A stretch of DNA of 64,000 nucleotides from Casuarina equisetifolia (taxonomy: Eukaryota; Streptophyta; Magnoliopsida; Fagales; Casuarinaceae), in NCBI GenBank assembly GCA_028551475.1, contig CM052357.1, forward strand, positions 15,361,931-15,425,930, in the 5' to 3' direction. The notes under the pieces are model-generated. The model was not told the origin of the DNA. It made no database searches and saw nothing but the letters and a program-made list of their open reading frames with translations. This document shows positions 37,853 to 49,030 of the stretch, in pieces. Each line of letters begins with the position of its first letter. Position 1 is the stretch's first letter. The translations under genes and the position numbers were made by a program.

Positions 37853-39591
37853 TGGAAAATATGGGTTTTATTTATGACAAAATGTATTTATGAATATATT
37901 TGTTGAAATATGTTTTTCATAAGTGTAAAAGAAAATTATAGGAAGTAAAAAGTGTACAAATTATAATATCAATTAATGATATTATAAAGTAATCGAGTTC
38001 CTACATTTCTTAATATAATGTCACTATATAGTGACATTAAGAAAGGATTTATTTAATATCATTATATAATGTCTTGAGAACAAGGCTTACCAAATTGAAA
38101 TTAAATATGTCATACATTGTGATTAAGAAAAAATGATGCTTGCTTATGCTTTGATGAAGGTTGAAGTATATGGCTCTATTTTTAGAACAAATCTTAGTTC
38201 TATTAAGAACTTATATTATATCATTCTTGGATTGATATTATGTTTTTGGCTTGGTTATATTTGGCCTGGTGATATTTGGCCTAGTTATATTCGGCCTAGT
38301 TATATTCGGCCTAGTGATATTCAGCCTAGTGATATTCGGCATGGTTATATTCAACCTAGTTACACTTGACTTGGCTATGTTCTTGGTCCATGACCCATTT
38401 ATCTGTCAAGTAGATAGGCGAGCCCTGACTAGTGATGAAACTCACCGTTTCATTAACATTCGTTCTCACTTATTCACCTGATGCCCTAAAGAGCATATTA
38501 TCGACAACTACCAAAATGAGAAAGTGAGAGAAAGATGGAGGAACGGCGCTGCTGGTGACCGAATCCTCAATGGGAGGATTTATGATGAGATTGATTTTAG
38601 AACAGTCTGATCTGAGCTAAAGAAGGAAGATTTGAAGGCTGATTTATTATTCCAGCGAGAAGATAGCTTCATCATTGAGGTTTGAAAAGTCCAAAACCCT
38701 AACTCTAATTTTGCTATTTAAGAAGAGCTATTCTATGGAGAAGGGTTCGACACTTACAATAATATGAAGTTCTCATTGAGTGGAGATTCTATTATTGAGC
38801 TCATCTTTTGATCATTCAATCTTCGTGACTTTTGGTGAAGTGCAAGCCTACGGTGATATTGTGATTAAATACTTATTTGTTTGTTTATATCATCAATTGG
38901 ATCTTGTATAACTCTATTTATGTGCTGATTTCATTAACAATACTTATTGCACATAAACATTGAAAGGAATCCGAAACCCTAATTTCTTTCAATTTAGGAT
39001 TTTTGTGATAGGAGCTTAGAATTACTATAATTATATCAAATCAGCTCCTATAGGTTATAGAATCCCAGAACTTGTCATATATTTGGGATTTGTAATTGAT
39101 TTATGATCTTTTGATCATATTGTATAACATTGTACAAGAAATTCCTTGAAGAGGAATTGTTTGAGTTAGGGAGAACGTTTTCTCTTAACTTGGTTGAGTA
39201 AATGAGACTTCAATCGGTTTGATTGTAGGAGATGAGGGTGAACGTAGGACTCAAGGTGTGAGTGTCGAACCACCGTGGCAAATTTGGTGTCAATCTCTTT
39301 GCTTACTATTGATCTAACCTTCTTATAATATTTGTTGCGTCATAATTTGTCAATTATTTGTTCCTAACGTATTAGAATATTTGAAACATATAAGTGTGAT
39401 AATATTCTTGATAACATGTTGTTTGACTTGGAAGTAGAGCATCATATGTTTGAAATCTGTCCAATTTATATTGATATTATTTGTGTAATTTGTCCAGCAT
39501 ATTGAATTAAGCATTTGTTATCACAATAGTTTTTTTAATTGCTGGGTATAACAATTCAACCCCCCTTCTTGTTAAGCCATAAAACCTAACA
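37853..39591 (+). repeat. LTR of copia family C
   Basis: Starts TGGAAAATATGGG and ends AAACCTAACA, 1739 bases, followed by TTGGCATC at the primer-site position. Related copies lie at 66-964 and 12041-13710 (both reversed) and 40868-41446. It begins abruptly within the chromovirus B integrase fragment. Confidence 0.8.
38248..38378. repeat. 15-base minisatellite inside the LTR
   Basis: About eight or nine units of the type GGCCTAGTTATATTC. Because the period is a multiple of three, two frames stay open and yield repetitive peptides, which are not taken as genes. Confidence 0.9.
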
Positions 39592-39653
39592 ATTGGCATC
39601 TAAAGTCAGGTTCTCTGATTAAAAGGATTAACATCCTAGAGTAGTTCTATACT

Positions 39654-40800
39654 ATGGCTTCTGACAAAGGTTTAGCTGTTACGGGGTTTAATAAACCTTT
39701 TCTGTTTGATGGCATTAATTTTAGGCATTGGAAACAATTAATGCAAGTCTTTGTAATAGGCCAAGATCCAAAAGCTTGGCAAGTAATCAAGAAGGGTATT
39801 ACATTACCCGTGACTGATGAGTGGACAAAAAATGAAGCTAAAATAATGGGGTTAAATGTTAAGTCCATGAATATAATCTATAGTGGTCTTAGAGCACATG
39901 AGTTTAATAAAGTGTCCTCTTGCCTCACTGGTAAAGAGATTTGGGATAAATTAGAAGTCATCTATGAAGGAAATAAAAAGGTAAAGTCCTCTAAAGTCAC
40001 TATGCTTACACATGACTATGAATTGTTTGTTATGAAAGATTCTTAAACTATTAGTGACATGTTTGGTAGATTCACCGAGATCATCTTTAAACTTAAGTTG
40101 TTAGAAAAAACCCACACAAATGAGAAAATGGTAAGAAAGATGTTAGTATCCCTACCCGAAAGTTGGGATCCTAAAAAGATGGTCGTAAAATAGGCTTATG
40201 ACCTAGATGTACTGACCTTAGATGACTTGTTGGGTTCTCTTAAAACTCATGAAATGCAACTTATGGGAAGAGTAAAAGAGAAAGAAAATAGAAGATTACT
40301 TGCACTTAAAGTGGAAGTTGAAAAGGTTAAAGAGGAGGAATCTGAAAATGATAAAGTAGCTCTTATGGGTTCGAACCCCATCCCTCCCCCTTCCCCGGGT
40401 TCATTGGTTAAAGACACTGAGCCAAACCCTGACCGGCGAGTCCACCTGGTCATGGGTTCAAACCCCGTCCCTCCCCTTTCCCCGGGTGTGTGCGTTTAAA
40501 AAATAAAAAAAATAAAAAAAATAAAGTAGCTCTTATAGATAGAAGATTTAGAAAATTTCTAAGAAGAGGATTAAATAAAAATACAGGGCAAACTAGGAGA
40601 AAATAATCAAATGAACCTAAAGAAAATGTATGCTATGAATGTAAAAAACTAGGACACATTAAGATTGATTGTCCGGTGATTAAGAAGAGGAATAGCAAGA
40701 ACAAAAAGAAAGCTATGATTGCTGCCTGGGATAATGAGAACTCCTCATTTGATAAAGAAACTCAAGAAGAAGTTGCACACCTATGCCTAACTGCAACATT
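39654..40800 (+). pseudogene. copia family C gag, first copy
   Basis: Begins MASDKGLAVTGFNKPFLFDG, with the copia gag motif FDGxNFRHWKQLMQVF. It continues through the long helical gag core (LTGKEIWDKLEVIYEG, LTHDYELF) to a CCHC knuckle (CYECKKLGHIKIDC, about 40630-40675) and an acidic tail. A 154-base SINE-like insert lies inside it. Fossil with a few breaks. Confidence 0.85.
40367..40520 (+). mobile_element. tRNA-type SINE-like insertion in copia gag
   Basis: A GC-rich 154-base insert with an A-rich 3' end (AAAAAATAAAAAAAATA type). A perfect 16-base target duplication (ATAAAGTAGCTCTTAT) lies at 40351-40366 and 40521-40536. It contains two polymerase III B-box-like motifs, GGGTTCGAACCCC (40367-40379) and GGGTTCAAACCCC (about 40454-40466). 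Each is followed by a similar C-rich stretch ending CCCCGGG. Long duplication, A-rich tail and B box are the marks of a tRNA-derived SINE moved by LINE machinery. No clear A box is seen, so the 5' end may be truncated or rearranged. Confidence 0.8.
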
Positions 40801-40867
40801 AACTCTTATGATTATATATTCTTATATAATATAAGAATATATAATCACTGTGAAGAGCCACAGTGAT

Positions 40868-41446
40868 ATTCCTTAAAGATCATATTTATTCTTATGATTA
40901 TATATTCTTGTATACATTTGTTTATGTGTTGATTGAACTTTGACTATTATTTGTATATAAACTCTATTGTAAATCCAAAACCCTAATTTAGTGAAATTTG
41001 GGGGTTTTATGATTAAAAATTGGATTAATAATCTATATCTTTAATCAACTCTTTGATAAGCAATATCCCTCATAAGCTATACATTATTGAGGATTTGCTT
41101 TGTAAAAAGGTTGAAAAAAACCTTTTATTGTAACCTTAAAGCTTTGTGATTCATTTGAGGAGGCATTGGAAGGATTAAGAGAATGTTTTCTCCTAATTAA
41201 TGAGTAAAATGGACTTTAACTTGTTAGGTTGAGGGAAGAAGAAGATGGACTTAGGTGTGAATGTCGAACCACCATGGTAAATCTTATGTATGCTTGTTGT
41301 TTATGACTGTTTTGACTTGCTATTTATATTCTTATGTGGTGTATTATTATAGCTTGTTGTGGTTGTAAGAAGCTGGATTGATAGACATAGACCTAAACAA
41401 CCAATTCAAACCCCTCCTTTTTCCTGGTTCGCCATTATACCTAACA
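40868..41446 (+). repeat. Truncated second LTR of copia family C
   Basis: Matches the last third of the LTR at 37853-39591, including the AACCCTAATTT, GGACTT and GTCGAACCACC blocks, and ends CCTAACA at 41446. TTGGCATCAAGAGC, the primer-site position, follows. Its 5' part is missing, and a pair of hairpins lies at the junction. Confidence 0.75.
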
Positions 41447-41507
41447 ATTGGCATCAAGAGCTAGGTTTTCAAATTAAAGGCTTAACATCCTAGATTAGAT
41501 CCTTGTA

Positions 41508-42380
41508 ATGGCATTAGAGAAAGGTGTAGCTATTATGAGGTTTAATAAACCACCATTTTGTAATGGTATAAACTATAGACATTTGAAGCAACTAATGCAA
41601 GTATTCATCACTAGTCAAGATCTAGAAGCATGGCAAGCTATCAGAAAAGGTATTGTACTACTCAAAACTAATGATTGGAGTAAAAATGAAGCTAAGGTTA
41701 TGGGACTAAATGCTAAGGCTATGAACATGATATATAATGGTCTAAGAACTAATTAGTTCAATAAATTATCTTCATGCCTCATTGGTAAAGAGATATGGGA
41801 TAAGTTTGAAGTCATTTATGACTAAGAAAGTCAAATCTTCTAAAGTCACTCTACTTACACATGATTATGAATTATTTGCTATGATAGATTCTAAAACTAG
41901 TAGTGAAATGTTTGGTAGATTTATTAAAATAGTTTCTAAACTTAAATTGCTAGGAAAGACATATACAAATGAAGAAATGGTTAGAAAAATGTTAAAGTCT
42001 TTACCCAAAAGTTAGGACCCTAGAAAGATGGCTATAAAGAAAGTGTGTGACTTAGATACGCTAACCCTAGATGATATATTAGGATCACTAAAGACTCACA
42101 AAATGCAATTAATGAGAAGAGAAAGAGAAGAAGAAAATAAAAAATCAATTGCCTTAAAAGTATATGTAGAAAAAATTGATGAACTAGAGTCCAAAAATGA
42201 TGAGATTGCTATGATAGCTAGAAGATTTAGAAAATTCCTTAAAAAAAGGCTTAAGCAAGAATGTAGGACAATCTAGGAGGAAAGAAACACTTGACCCTAG
42301 GGACAATTTATGTTTTGAATGTAGAAAACATGGACTTAAGGTTGATTGCCCTTTGCTTAAAAAGAAAAATAATAAAAAGA
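41508..42380 (+). pseudogene. copia family C gag, second copy
   Basis: Begins MALEKGVAIMRFNKPPF, with NYRHLKQLMQVF. It keeps the gag core (LTHDYELFAM, KMLKSLPKS), a MIARRFRKFLKKR segment and a knuckle-like CFECRKHG segment near 42315. A lysine-rich run follows. Broken. Confidence 0.8.
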
Positions 42381-42657
42381 AGAAAGCTAATAACTCTATT
42401 TTGTATAGGGTTATTGTGATTACTTTAGGATTACATAATATAATATTTGTTAAACTATATTTGTATTTATTTTTATTATTTGTATTTATTTGTATTTATA
42501 CAAGTTTTGTTATTTCATGCAGTAAACCTAAAATAGGCAAAAAAAAAAAAAAAGAAGGAAAAGAGAAAGAAAACAAGCAAAAGAGATGATTTCCTATTAT
42601 GCATGTGTCAAGTGATTGTGAAAGGTGGAGAAAGCAAGAAATGAGTTTGATCTAGAT

Positions 42658-43037
42658 TGAAATAGTACAATACTTGGAAAGCTCTTCAATGAGCGGCTTG
42701 AGACCTAGTGTTTGGGCTTCCAAGCACAAAATCCGCAATGGGATTCAAATAGGAACATCTCTATTGACCAATTATGGAAGAAAATTGAACACAAATAGGA
42801 GTTAAGCTCAAATCGGGAGCCTTAACTGAAGTTCTTTCTAGAATTCTCTAGACAAGTCTTGCCATGTTGCACAACAAGTTATAAAATAAGGTTTCTTTTT
42901 CAACTAGGTCGGGTTAACTACATTATAACTTGACCTAACCCCTTTCTACAAGCCCAAATGCCTATACTCTTTACAATTCAAGAAGCCCAACCCATTTAGC
43001 CTAGTTAGAAAATACAAAATATTTCATACCAATAACA
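42658..43037 (-). repeat. 3' LTR of gypsy F
   Basis: Starts TGATCTAGATTG, ends CCAATAACA and adjoins the purine tract AAGAGGGGAGGAA on the minus strand. Aligns with 47468-47857 end to end. Confidence 0.9.
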
Positions 43038-46000
43038 TTCCTCCCCTCTTGAGTTTGGCCTTGTCCTTTAGGCCATTCTCCTACATGAAATTCTAGAAAA
43101 CGTCTTCGAAGATCACTTTCTTCCACCTAAGTAGCATCTAAAGGAGATATGCCCTACCAATGAATCAAAAACTTGTTTCTACCCTGCCTACTTTTTTTCT
43201 CCAGCAAAACTTGCAGAAGCAACTCATCTACCAACCTTTCCTCCACATCTAAATACTCTTCTTGTTCCTCCCCCTTAACATTATCATTCACATGACCACA
43301 CTCTTCTTAAGTTTAAAGACATGGAAACTAGATGCACCTTGGAATAAGTTGGTAAACTAAGCTTGTAAGCAACCTCTCCAACCCATTGCAGTACCTTGTA
43401 GGGCCCTTAGAACCATGAAACCAACTTACTTTTCCTACGATCCATTAAGGACAATTGTTTGTACTGAAGGAGTTTAACAAATACATAGTCTTAACTTCAT
43501 AACGTATTTCTCTTCTGTTACGATCATGGAACCTTTTCATCCTATCTTGTGTTGCATGCAGATTCTTCTTAATATGTGAGAGTACCTTATCTTGCTCCTC
43601 TAGTAGCTGCTCTACACCTACAACTTTAGTGAATCCAGAAATATATGAAAGGAGTGAAGGGGGGGCTACGACCATACACTACCTCATAAGGAGTATGCAA
43701 GGTCAAACTATGCTAGCTAGTATTATAACCAAACTGAGCCTAGCTAATCCATTTATTCCACTATTTTGGGTTATCTCCCACTAGACATCTCAATTACATT
43801 TCCAAGGTTCTGTTTAACATCTCAGTTTGCCCATCAGTTTAGGGATGATAGGCAGAAGAAAAGTTAAATCTAATCCCTTGCATTCTAAATAATTCTTTCC
43901 AAAACCGAGTAGTGAAAAGTGGGTTTCAATCATACACTATAGATTTAGGCATCCCATAAAGTTTAAAGATATTATCAAAGAATACCTAGGCCACTTGAGG
44001 AGCTATATAGGGTTGAGTTATCATAATAAAATGCCTAAACTTTGATAATTTATCTACCACTACTAGGATCACGAATTTCCCTTTAGATACCAGCAAGCCC
44101 TTAATAAAATCCATAGAAATGTCCTCCCAAATCTAGTCCAGAATTGGAAGAGGCTACAACTTCCCTCCAAGGTTCCTATTTTTGCTTTTCTATTGTTGAC
44201 ATACAACACATTCTCTTACTATTTGATCAATCACCTTTTTCATTCCCTTCTAAAAGAAAATAGCTCTTATCCTCTGTAATGTCTTCTCTATACCCTCGTG
44301 AGTGCTACAATGTATCTCATTCACTACTGATGGAATCAAAGGAGAACCCGAAGGGCAAATAAATATGTCCTTTGTACATCACAATTCCATTCTTAACTTC
44401 CCATGGTCCAATTGCTTCCCCTTCCTCTATACACTTAACCAACTCCGACATTGCCTCACTAGACTGAATCTCTCCCCATTTCACATCCAACCATACTGGA
44501 ATCGAACTTATGACACCATAACACTCTTTCAAATTCCCATCCACATACTCAACAATCCATCAGTGACTACATTATCCCTACTTGCTCAATATTCTACCAC
44601 AAAATCATATCCCAACAATTTTGGCAACCATTTCTGTTGGATCGGGATAACTAATTTCTAATCTTGAATAAATTTGAAGTTACGCTGATAAGAATGAATA
44701 GTAAACAGCCTCCCTAACAAATAATGTCTCCATTTCTAGACTACCATCATACTGCCAACATTTCTTTTTCATAGGTAGATAATTTCAAATGACTTTCACT
44801 TAACACCTTACTAAAATAAGTAATGGGACTCTTACCTTGGGATAGCACTACTCCAATTCCTTTGCCAGAGGCATCACACTCAAGGATGAAGGGTTGCTTG
44901 AAATCAGGAAGACTGAAGTTGAAGTCATGACTCTTTTAAGTCTCTTAAATGTTACTTGTGCCTCCTCATTCCACTGAAATGAATCTTTCTTTAATAACTT
45001 AGTAAGCATATGCTTTAATGAATTTCCTATAATACCCTGTTGTCTAAAGAAAACCTCACAAGGCCTTAACCAAATATGGCATTTGCCATTTCACAATGGC
45101 CTCTATCTTATTTGGATCCACGACCACCCCCTCACTGCTGATCAGATGTCCTGAAAACTTAAGCTTCATTTATCCAAATTCACATTACTTTTTCTTCACA
45201 AAAAACTTATGTTTTATTTAGTACCTCTAAGACTGTCTAGACATGCAACAAATGCTCATCCCAACTCTGACTATACACCAATATATCCTAAAAAAAAATT
45301 AAAAAAAAAAAAAAAAACAACACCATTTTCCTTAGATGCTTTTGAAATACTATATTCATCAAGGACTAAAAGGCGGAAGGGGCATTCATCAATCCAAACG
45401 GCATTACAAGAAACTCGTAATGTCCGTGATGTGTATGAAAGGCCCTTTTCTCCACATCCTTTGGTTTTATCCGCACCCGATAATACCTTGATCCTAAGTC
45501 TAGTTTGGAAAAGTATTTCGCCCCATGCAACTCATCCAGCAGCTCATCTATTGTGGGAATTGGGAACTTGTCCTTAATTGTTTACTTATTCAATTCCCTA
45601 TAATCAATACACAATCTCCACGAGCCATCCAATTTTTTTACCAACAAAACGGGCAAAGAGAAAGGGCTTCTACTAGGTCTAATTACCCTATCCTGAAAGA
45701 GGTTATCAATAATCTTTTCAATTTCATCTTTCTGCAAATACTAATATTGATAAGGCCGAACCGAAACTAGTTGCCCTTCTCTTTTCAATACAATGTGGTG
45801 ATCATGACTCCTAGGCAAGAGTAAGCCCTTTGGGTCTTGGAATACATCATCAAAATTGCATAATAAATCTTCTAATTCTAGTTGTATTCTTGCTAAATCC
45901 TTAATTTCATCCTTGTTTTCCACTTCCAATTGCACCATTAACATTTACCCTTTCTTATTCAACTCTTTAGAAAATCTAGGCCCTGACAAAATGCTAATCG

Positions 46001-46160
46001 GTTTGGGTCTTTTCCCATATAGAATAAACCTTATTCCCTCTATTTCGAACTCCATTCTCTTATTAGAAAAATTCATTGTGACATCACCCAATGTCTTAAG
46101 CCATTATGTCCTTAAAACTACATCCACAACAACCATGGGCAGCACATACAACTCTAGCAA
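43038..46160 (-). pseudogene. gypsy F pol remnant: reverse transcriptase to integrase
   Basis: Minus strand. The frame at 45741-45944 holds the linker and start of reverse transcriptase (DVFQDPKGLLLPRSHDHHI). The catalytic part follows to about 45100, RNase H to about 44600, and the integrase from 44544 (region with GPWEVKNGIVMYKGHIYLP) leftward. The integrase end at 43445-43675 has PPSLLSYISGFTKV and DRMKRFHDRNRREIRYEV. A chromodomain-like tail lies near 43090-43190. Fossil. Confidence 0.85.
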
Positions 46161-46167
46161 CCATTCC

Positions 46168-46542
46168 CTATAGTTTTGCTTGGACCTCAATACACTTCCC
46201 TACACTCTTCACAAAATTTCCATTAGCCACCATTACCAAAAACTCTGTAGCTATATCAACATATAACCTCATCTTATCAACTATCTCCTCTCGAATAAAA
46301 TTATACAAGTTACCAGAATCTATTAAGAACATCACCAGTCTTTTGTACCCCACTAGATTACCTTCTACCTTAATCGTGCCAGGTTTCCTTAGTTTAATTC
46401 CAAAAAAGGCTATCTTTGATATCTCCATTTTCTCTATATCTCCAATATCATTATCTTCCCCAACAACATCCTTAATAACTCTATGTTGATCCTCATTACT
46501 ATCACCCCACTCATCTAGCCATACCGCCTCCAACATGAACAA
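46168..46542 (-). pseudogene. gypsy F protease region
   Basis: A 124-residue frame in which VMFLIDSGNLYNFI corresponds to the retropepsin active-site region; in this family the usual motif is LIDSGxTHNFI. Aspartate D of IDSG would be the catalytic residue. It lies between gag and reverse transcriptase as expected. Confidence 0.75.
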
Positions 46543-46739
46543 CTTTCATTTACATCTATGCCCTGGTGTATAGCGGTCATTACAATGGAAATATAAGCCG
46601 TGACTCCATCTCTCCCTAATTTCCGCTAGTGTAAACCTTCTCATAGGCAATGAATTTTTTTCTACAATAGGTTGGTGTTCTCCCCCCACTCTGCGAATCA
46701 ATACCTTATTTGCCAACCTCTACTAAGTATTCCTTCCCT

Positions 46740-47442
46740 AAAAAATACTAGCATACTTAAATGCCTTATTCACCGTTTTAGGGTCCTTAGCATCCACATC
46801 ACTCTTAACATCCATCCTTAACCCACTAATAAATCCATCAATAGCTTGTTGTATAGTTAGAGGGCCTAATTGTATTAACATATTCATATATTCCTCATAA
46901 TACTTCTCTAGAGAACCTGTTTGAATTAACTTAGTTAATTCACCGTAGGCACGTTTAGCTCAAGAAGCACCATACCTTTCAAGAAAACCATGTTGAAGCT
47001 ACTCCCAAGATAACATGGACCCCGATCTCTCAATCTCCACTTTGTAAGCTTGCAACCAGTGCACAGTCGAGCCTTCCATATTCCAAGATGCGACTTTGAC
47101 CCTTTCTTCATCAAATAGGCCATGGAATTCATAGAATTCCGTGGCTTTGAAAATCCAGGACAGCGACTCCTCTTCCTCATTGAATCAAGGAAAATCAAAA
47201 TGTGTAATCCGATTAAGGAGAGCATTGTCACAGTTAGTGGACCCAAACCCACCAGATCCATCCTTCTTGTCCTTTTTGTCTTTTCTAGATGATTGTTGCC
47301 AATCCTTGGATGAGCTACCTTCACCAATTAACAAAGAATCAAGTCGGCCCAAAATGGCCGAGACCGAATCCTTCAAAGCCTTCACATCAGAAACAGTTAT
47401 GTAACCACCATTTCCACTGAAGACGCCTTTGTTTCCATCCAC
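46740..47442 (-). pseudogene. gypsy F gag remnant
   Basis: Overlapping minus-strand frames (46935-47327 and 47185-47442) carry gag-like sequence. It opens at MDGNKGVFSGNGGYITV shortly after the primer site, which reads TGGTATTGGAGAC on the minus strand. A serine/lysine-rich part follows, then the usual gag core around 46950-47150. Confidence 0.7.
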
Positions 47443-47467
47443 AGGTCAACTTGTCTCCAATACCAGA

Positions 47468-47857
47468 TGACCTGGATCAGGATAGTGCAATATTTGGAAA
47501 GCTCTTCGATGAGTGGCTAAAGACCTAGTGTTTGAGCCGTCAAGCATGAAATCCGCAACGGGATTTAGACGGAAACGTCTCCATCGACCGATTGTGGAAG
47601 AAAATTGAACACATGGAAGAGTTGAGCTTAAACTAGGAGGCCTAACCATAGTTCTTTCTTGAATTCTCTAGACAAATCTTGTTGTGTTGCATGACAGGTT
47701 ACAAAAGAAGGTTTCTTTCCTGACTAGGTCAAGTTAACTACATTGCAACTTGACCCAACCCCTTTCTACAAGCCCTAACGCCCATACCCTTTACAATTCA
47801 AGAAGCCCAACCCATTTACCCTAATTAGAAAATACAAAATATTTCATACCGGTAACA
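47468..47857 (-). repeat. 5' LTR of gypsy F
   Basis: Starts TGACCTGGATC, ends CCGGTAACA and is followed by GAGTT, the right copy of the target duplication. 390 bases against 380 in the partner. Confidence 0.9.
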
Positions 47858-47862
47858 GAGTT

Positions 47863-49030
47863 AGTTAGGCTACGTGTAGAATAGGAAGTGTTCTTGAGGA
47901 ATAGAGAATGTGAATTTTATGGTAAAGCACATGCGAGCATCAAATGTCAAGTAGGTAACCTTTATGCTCAATATAATGATTATGTTAATTTTGTTGGGAT
48001 TTCAAGCAGATCACATAATGATTCTTACTCCAACATATACAATTCTGAATAGGACAACCATTAAAATTTTTCATAGAGTAACCTAAATGAAATAAGAGCA
48101 CTACCAACATTCAAGCAAAGACAAGCAGTAAAGCCTAACTTGAAGGACATAATCAACAAGATGGTCACCATGAAACATAAGTTGGGGGAAAAAGAGGTAA
48201 GGAGTTTTTGACATATCTTAGATGGAATGATTTATTATAAAGAAAGAATTTACTTACCCAATGATTCAAGGTTGGTACACCATTAATCATAAATGAAATG
48301 CATTTAGTCATGCATGAAAGAATGACAAAAACCTCTAGAAAATTGGAAGAGTTTTTTGTTGGAAGCACATGCAAAAGGGGTTATGAAGTTGATACGCAAA
48401 TGTGATGTATAAAATAAGACAAAGAATTCATGACCTATAGGATGCGACAACCAATACCTATCCTCAATTATATTTGGTCAATGTATCCATTGATTTCATA
48501 GAAGGATTACCATTTAGGGGTAGGACCATAACTATGGTGGTAGAAAATAGGCTACCAATTTTTATTCCTTTAGGTCACCCTTATACTGCAATGACAATGG
48601 CCAAAACACCATTGAAAGTGTGCTTAACTTAAATGGGCTACCAAAGAGAGTAGTTTGCAACAAAGACCTAATATTCAGTAGTGCTTTTTACAGGAAACTC
48701 TTTGAGCTACAAGGGACCCTTTTTAATTATTCATCAACCTATCACTCAAAATAATGAGCAAAGAGAAATTACTAACAAGACATTAGAGATGTATCTCCAT
48801 TGTTTCATTAGAGATCAACCTAAAGAATGGATGAGGTGGTTAGTGGGGCACAAACTATGGGAGGGATTTTAAAAAACTACAAAATCAAAAAAGTTCTTAC
48901 CTCATGAGAAAAGAAATCAAACTTATTTATATGAACATGATTCTCCACTTGCCTTCTCGATGTGGAAGGAAGTCCCACAATAGTACAATTTTGAACTTTT
49001 CTCATTAACTTTGCCTTTTTAGATGGAATA
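47863..49030 (+). mobile_element. Plus-strand Ty3/gypsy fragments (Athila/Tat-like gag, then chromovirus-like integrase)
   Basis: At about 47920-48160 the reading has a knuckle-like CEFYGKAHASIKC and a NDSYSNIYN segment, as in Athila/Tat gag just before protease. From about 48210 the sequence switches to integrase. It shows MIYYKERIYLPNDS, then SIDFIEGLPFRG (about 48490), then the AYHPQTDGQTE-equivalent region near 48740, then RDQPKEWMRWL. The protease and reverse transcriptase that should lie between are absent. Fossil pieces, perhaps of two elements. Confidence 0.7.

Larger units (their letters stand above)
37853..42657 (+). mobile_element. Ty1/copia family C: two LTR-gag modules in tandem (fossil)
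   Basis: A complete LTR (37853-39591) is followed by gag (39654-40800). A truncated second LTR (about 40868-41446) and a second gag (41508-42380) come next. No pol follows, because the run stops where gypsy F is inserted or just before. The two gags are clearly related but diverged, so they come from two copies of the family rather than one recent duplication. All coding parts are broken. Confidence 0.8.
42658..47857 (-). mobile_element. Ty3/gypsy retrotransposon F (fossil, both LTRs and target duplication)
   Basis: A full-structure minus-strand gypsy element of 5.2 kb. The 5' LTR is 47468-47857 and the 3' LTR 42658-43037, with perfect target duplications GAGTT at 42653-42657 and 47858-47862. 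Gag, protease, reverse transcriptase, RNase H and integrase with a chromodomain-like tail lie in order. It is broken in several places but less ruined than gypsy E inside. The LTRs nevertheless differ at roughly one base in six or seven over the part compared by eye, mostly C/T and G/A changes. Confidence 0.9.

Noticed and set aside
38133-38481. Two overlapping open frames with repetitive IRPSY and VIFGL peptides
   Set aside because: They only translate a 15-base minisatellite inside an LTR; the open frames follow from the period being a multiple of three.
46106-46489. 127-codon plus-strand frame opposite the gypsy F protease
   Set aside because: It is the antisense shadow of the minus-strand protease region and has no domain of its own.
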